Assembly: GCA_022829145.1 (NCBI GenBank)
Contig: CM040741.1
Coordinates: 57,436,547-57,500,546, forward strand
Length of the DNA: 64,000 nt
Direction of reading: 5' to 3'
From: Albula goreensis
Lineage: Eukaryota; Chordata; Actinopteri; Albuliformes; Albulidae
Shown: in pieces, positions 60,701 to 64,000 of the stretch
Position numbering within the stretch: the stretch's first letter is position 1
How the letters are laid out: every line of letters starts with the position of its first letter
Made by a program: the position numbers and the translations under genes
The notes under the pieces: model-generated
What the model saw: the letters and a program-made list of their open reading frames with translations, nothing else
Database searches by the model: none
What the model was told of the DNA's origin: nothing

Positions 60701-61831
60701 GTAAATCACAGCTCTCACAACCCCCATCTCTCACTCATAGCCTGAGGCCCTCATTGTAATTCACCGTATTAAGATTCATACTTCTCCTGGAATCCGAGCT
60801 GTAATCTGATTGTTCCCTGCTTTTTGGGAAATGTCTGCTCAGATGAATCATCCACATCCTCGAAAGAACCACAAAATGGAAGAACCTTTAAAGAGGCTTC
60901 AGGCAAAGCCAGCATACTGTGTCCTGTCATTATTTAATGCTATTTATTGCTTCATTATTTATTACGGCTCAAAATCTGTCCCTCTTAAGGCAAAAAAGTC
61001 AATCATGAAAGGGCTTCTGACAGAACATCAGAAATAATTTATTAGATAGTGGAAGGATTTAAATTGGTGGGTAGGGCATTAGGAGAGGTTTGGCTGGCTG
61101 TTTTAATGTCTGTCTGCAGGAATGTTTTAATTGTTTTGTATCATGCTGTCGCCCAGGTTTGGGTGGGATCCATTACAGAGGTCACAGTGGAGGACCTGAG
61201 TGCCCAGGACAAGGACACACCACCAGAGAGGCTGGAGTTCATCATTACCCCTCCCAGCAATGGGCATTTGGCCCTCAAGAGCGCCCCCTCCAGACCCATC
61301 CTCAACTTCACCCAGGCCCACATTGACCAAGGACAGCTGGTCTTGGTGCACAGTGGTGGGTTATTTGAACTAACTTATTTGACATTAAAAACCTTTTTGT
61401 TCACATAAATTGGCACTTTGAAATCATACTTAATTCTCAGTAGATATTTGTCTTGAGAAGGAAAGTGTTATTTTGAATACCTCACAGGTGTCACTGTTTT
61501 AGATCATTGTGTTTTTATAGTAGGAATTTGATTGATAAAATGCATGTTTGGAAAGCACATAAGGTTTACCAGCCTCACATGTGATGCATGCAACTAGATG
61601 CCAGTCATGTCTCAGCCAAGATTATAGGAGAAAACAATTCAACAAGTGTGCCAGGAGCACAAAGAGATAACCCCGATTCTTCTTTGTACTGCCACACAGG
61701 TGCTATGTCAGGGGGCTTCAACTTCCAAGTGAATGACGGAGTGAACTTTGCCCCCCGCCAGATCTTCAGCATCATGGCCCGGGCCCTGGTGCTTAGCCTG
61801 GAGAGGAACTGGCCACTCAAAGTCTTTCCAG
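45692..61831 (+). CDS. cspg4: CSPG4/NG2-like chondroitin sulfate proteoglycan, 5' seven exons, partial, one frame break
   Basis: CSPG4 (NG2) is a large type I membrane proteoglycan on progenitor cells, pericytes and other cells that binds collagens and growth factors and signals with integrins. This copy shows a signal peptide (about residues 1-29), laminin-G domain 1 (to ~200, closing at SLGC), laminin-G 2 (~215-390, closing at SVGC), a Pro/Thr-rich linker (~391-430) and about ten CSPG repeats to residue ~1594. The transmembrane and PDZ-binding C-terminus lie beyond the right edge. All exon phases agree except exon 3, which is 3,551 nt and one base short of an open frame. Identity to human CSPG4 looks moderate (35-40% by eye), and wdfy3 is the neighbour, so this may be a CSPG4 paralogue (a CSPG4B-type gene) and not the strict orthologue. 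A Ser-Gly in DESGAVEG (Ser codon 55772-55774) aligns with the region of the mammalian chondroitin sulfate attachment serine. Confidence 0.92.
45777..50812. other. CSPG4-like intron 1
   Basis: A 5.0-kb intron separating the signal peptide exon from the laminin-G exons. No repeat family or coding exon was recognised. Confidence 0.8.
50813..50976 (+). CDS. cspg4: CSPG4-like exon 2: start of laminin-G 1 (residues 29-83)
   Basis: The exon encodes ASFYGDGFVQLKTVESSS, TILHIRFRTSSSSGLLFLAA and LMELHSSRLQ. The acceptor is CTACAG| and the donor CAG|GTCAGT. Human CSPG4 begins its mature part in the same way (ASFFGENHLEV). Confidence 0.92.
50977..53012. other. CSPG4-like intron 2
   Basis: A 2.0-kb AT-rich intron with no recognisable content. 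Confidence 0.8.
53013..56563 (+). CDS. cspg4: CSPG4-like exon 3: main exon, laminin-G 1/2 and several CSPG repeats, with one frame break
   Basis: The acceptor is CCTCCAG| and the donor GAG|GTCAGT. Frame A is open from 53013 to the TGA at 54363-54365. From about 54350 a second frame carries the family sequence onward (VPAYLKGNKLYRYNIS, TPTNDAPELSLPEG) and is open to 56563. A single-base loss (or two-base gain) near 54348-54349 explains the switch. Repeats are recognisable by their starts, such as NTGVEVTQGDA, NNGLAIMEGESKVITKERL, FHVVRDGQRLLTLEDL and GALLVEEGKPVKITKRQLE. Read literally, the gene would encode only a 533-residue secreted protein with both laminin-G domains. Confidence 0.9.
56564..56891. 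other. CSPG4-like intron 3
   Basis: A short intron of 328 bp with no recognisable content. Confidence 0.88.
56892..57365 (+). CDS. cspg4: CSPG4-like exon 4 (CSPG repeats)
   Basis: The exon encodes VTHEDNLPSEIEFTVKVPPS through PHHGHIEHSRLPGV and FTRKQ. The acceptor is TTTCAG| and the donor CAG|GTAATA. It is 474 nt, phase 0 at both ends. VSNFTVKEGS marks a repeat start. Confidence 0.93.
57615..57791 (+). CDS. cspg4: CSPG4-like exon 5 (CSPG repeat)
   Basis: The exon encodes VEQEFIYYVHDNSETVADNF through FVNVTPVNDESPVITANRIL. The acceptor is TTGTAG| and the donor ACG|GTGAGC. It is 177 nt, phase 0. It parallels human EEQLIRYVHDGSETLTDSF. Confidence 0.93.
59130..59470 (+). repeat. AT-rich direct repeats flanking about 280 bp
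   Basis: CATAAATTCTTATATAATT occurs near 59131 and again near 59446, each beside TATACTCTRTATAATTTATA-like text. This looks like a small local duplication or low-complexity expansion, of unknown origin. Confidence 0.5.
60090..60200 (+). repeat. degenerate fish interspersed repeat
   Basis: TTTAGCAGACCTACTTATC near the left end and TTTTAAGTACCTTTCTCAAG then GGTACAG at the right end match the order of a repeat I know from teleosts (TTTAGCAGACGCTTTTATCC ... AGTACCTTGCTCAAGGGTAC). The class is not assigned. Confidence 0.65.
61157..61355 (+). CDS. cspg4: CSPG4-like exon 6 (CSPG repeat)
   Basis: The exon encodes VWVGSITEVTVEDLSAQDKD through FTQAHIDQGQLVLVHS. The acceptor is CGCCCAG| and the donor AGTG|GTGGGT, phase 1. 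It parallels human FTQAQLDGGLVLFSH. Confidence 0.92.
61700..61831 (+). CDS. cspg4: CSPG4-like exon 7 (CSPG repeat), last one in the window
   Basis: The exon encodes AMSGGFNFQVNDGVNFAPRQ and continues to LVLSLERNWPLKVFP. The acceptor is CACACAG| and the donor CCAG|GTAATG, phase 1. The next exon lies beyond 64000. Confidence 0.92.
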
Positions 61832-64000
61832 GTAATGTGTGTCTGTTTTTTTTTTTCTATCCCCAATTTTAGCAGGGATCATGCTTGCTCTTGGAGAGGC
61901 CCAACGTCTCCATAATTTACCCTATAGCTCAGCTGGGTCTCCATCCTAAATCCCTTTTTACCCAATTTATCATCCATATCTGTTAATATATACTCTGGTT
62001 TTGATAAAGTGCTGCTAAAGACTCATAGTTAAAATAACTGTAGATAGGTGGTCTCTCCCTTGTAACTTAAATCCAGTGTTTAAAATAGTTTAAGCCATGG
62101 TAGATGTTTTGGATATCTGAAGATAGAAGACAAAGACACTGCAACATGAAGAAGTGTTGTACTTGGGCTAAGAACATGTATAGTACAGCAAACCATCTGT
62201 TATGCATTGGTTCTGTAGCATCGATCTGTAACAGAATGAAGTTTACTGTAGCTCTGTATTATACCAGCATGCTACTGAAATTCAGTAATTGCTTTGCAAA
62301 GTTGAAGTGAAACTTGAAACATTATCTTTCTTGGTTACTTCAAAAGAGGAACTAAATATCATTCTGTCTTTCCAGAGGACTTGGTCTTGTTGGGTCATAA
62401 GAAGGTTATGTAGGCAAGGTTTCAGTTCAGTTTAAGAATACTTTCACTGTTCGCTGTCTTAATCTTTTATGTAACAATGTTGTTTTCTGTGTCACTCATG
62501 ACTGCGTTCAGCCCTCTGTGTGAATAGGGGCTGTCACTCGAAGAAGAAAGTAATTTATGGTGCAGAAATCATTTATTTTTCTCGAGTGGCTGTGATAATA
62601 GTCTGTCCAGACAGGGTATGAAGATCTCATCTCACCATCTTACTTTCCATCTCTCTTGCTGTCTGCTGGTACTTATCTGAGTGTAGAGGAGAGCCTTAAT
62701 CGATAATACATCATTTAGAGAGCTAAATGCAAGATGTTCTACAGGATGTGGTATACAAAGCTTTCCTTTCAACAGCTCACTGATAACCTGCAGTTTCCTA
62801 CTACAAATGCTTCCTGTATATCTGTGTGGTCGCCTTTCAAGTGAATGGCATCATCCACTTTAATCATGTAGGCCACATACTTAATCACAGCATTCCAAAG
62901 AGCTGTAAAATATTGTCTGTTCCAGTAAAGGCATGGTGCTATATGTAATTTTGTCAGAAAAAGTCATATTATTTCATGAGCCAAATTATTATTTTTGCCT
63001 TAGGTTTGTTTTCTCTTACACTAGCCATACCCTTATTTAGGAGTCCAGGAGGCAATGTGCCTAGCCCAAGTATGTTTAGGAGTTTTCAGACCTAAATTGT
63101 GTGGTGGCTGTAATGTCTCACTATGCTACTATGGTATTAGATGTTAGCAATGCACAGCTGGTTCACTAGCTAGACAGAGCCACTGGCAGGTGGCCCTGAG
63201 GAGGAAAACTGGCCTGTAGTGTTTGTGTACCCAGGCTAAGGGTCTGGCAGGGTCTGTCTGGTGACCTCTGATGGCTTTGAATGATTTCTGCCTCAGCAGC
63301 AATCTGCTCACACCCTCCCCAGGGGCTCATTACCACTGCAGCTGGCAGCCGTCGCGGTCAGAAACAGATTGTCACAGGTTATGGGTCTGTCCCCTGTTCT
63401 TTGACTCCTGAATGGACATACAAGTCAGATGCAAACCGAAGAACAGAGCTAATTTCTCTTCCCTAAGTTCCTCAGACAAACCATGATTAAAATGAACATG
63501 TAGGAAGCATCCATAAGTGTGCAGAATTCTCCACATTCCATGCTGGGTGTTGTTGTATTGTTTGTGTCTGTGAGAGTAGGGTAATATGGTTTTAGTTTAA
63601 ACCTGATCTAACATGTTGCCATTTGCCAAGAGCTTATCGTTTACCTCCAAGTACACAGCGCTCACATCACTGTACCTTTGGAAATGTTTTTTCTTTTGAT
63701 ATATACAATGCAGCTCTAATCTTTGTCCACTTTATCAGTTGATATTACTTCAAGGTTATTTGATAAACAAGGCTCAGAATACGTCACTGCAATGGCATGT
63801 AAACCTCTGATCCCTGGTACCAACACCTGTTTAGACCAAAAACAAGGCACATGTACAGACCTCTTCATTTTTTGTTAATTATTGGTAGAAATCTTGTTAT
63901 TTCATTTATTTATTGTAATGGTTGTGTACATTTTAGATTATGTTTGCACTAGTTATCAAGGGAGAAATATATACAGTCAAACATGCAATACATTCATCTA
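61832..64000. other. CSPG4-like intron 7, to the window edge
   Basis: At least 2.2 kb with no family-matching exon. Human-like continuation (SLKGSQTLTVCPGSVQPL region) was not found here, so the next exon is outside. Confidence 0.75.

Larger units (their letters stand above)
57792..61156. other. CSPG4-like intron 5
   Basis: A 3.4-kb intron. It contains AT-rich duplicated strings at 59.1-59.5 kb and a degenerate fish interspersed repeat at about 60090-60200. No coding exon was recognised. Confidence 0.8.

Noticed and set aside
63290..63385. Exon-like stretch with acceptor CTCCCCAG and donor CACAG|GTTATG
   Set aside because: No frame gives the expected CSPG4 continuation after KVFP, so it is treated as chance splice-like sequence.

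Overview
The window is vertebrate nuclear DNA, most likely from a ray-finned (teleost-type) fish. It is AT-rich, with exons of 80-500 bp separated by introns of up to about 18 kb, GT-AG splice sites, long (AT)n and (GT)n microsatellites, and two worn copies of an interspersed repeat that I know from fish genomes. No bacterial operon, CRISPR array, rRNA or tRNA is visible. Every exon was read by eye from splice sites, reading phase and remembered family sequences. No alignment was run.

There are three genes. (1) 1395-36.9 kb, minus strand: the 5' part of WDFY3 (ALFY), the BEACH/FYVE scaffold of selective autophagy. Eleven coding exons encode the first ~781 residues. The rest of the gene, including the PH-BEACH, WD40 and FYVE domains, lies off the left edge. 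A probable non-coding first exon and promoter lie near 36.7-37.0 kb, leaving a first intron of up to 17.8 kb. (2) 40.26-44.65 kb, minus strand: a complete 369-residue membrane-anchored alpha/beta hydrolase resembling plant isoprenylcysteine methylesterase. It has a full catalytic triad and a start codon split by an intron. (3) 45.69 kb to beyond the right edge, plus strand: a CSPG4/NG2-like proteoglycan. Seven exons encode a signal peptide, two laminin-G domains and about ten CSPG repeats. The gene continues beyond 64 kb.

Genes 2 and 3 are divergent and about 1 kb apart. Genes 1 and 2 are in tandem, about 3.3 kb apart. I see no sign that the three products act in one pathway. The arrangement looks like ordinary vertebrate synteny, with the CSPG4-like gene probably a paralogue of the mammalian CSPG4 locus.

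The points that stand out are: a single-base frame break inside the 3.55-kb main exon of the CSPG4-like gene; a 145-bp inverted-repeat element inserted in a 45-bp tandem repeat, where the repeat itself reveals a TGT target duplication; a WDFY3 splice donor lying inside a (UG)n tract; the split ATG of the hydrolase; and a CpG-dense patch deep in WDFY3 intron 1. I found no convincing new multi-gene system.
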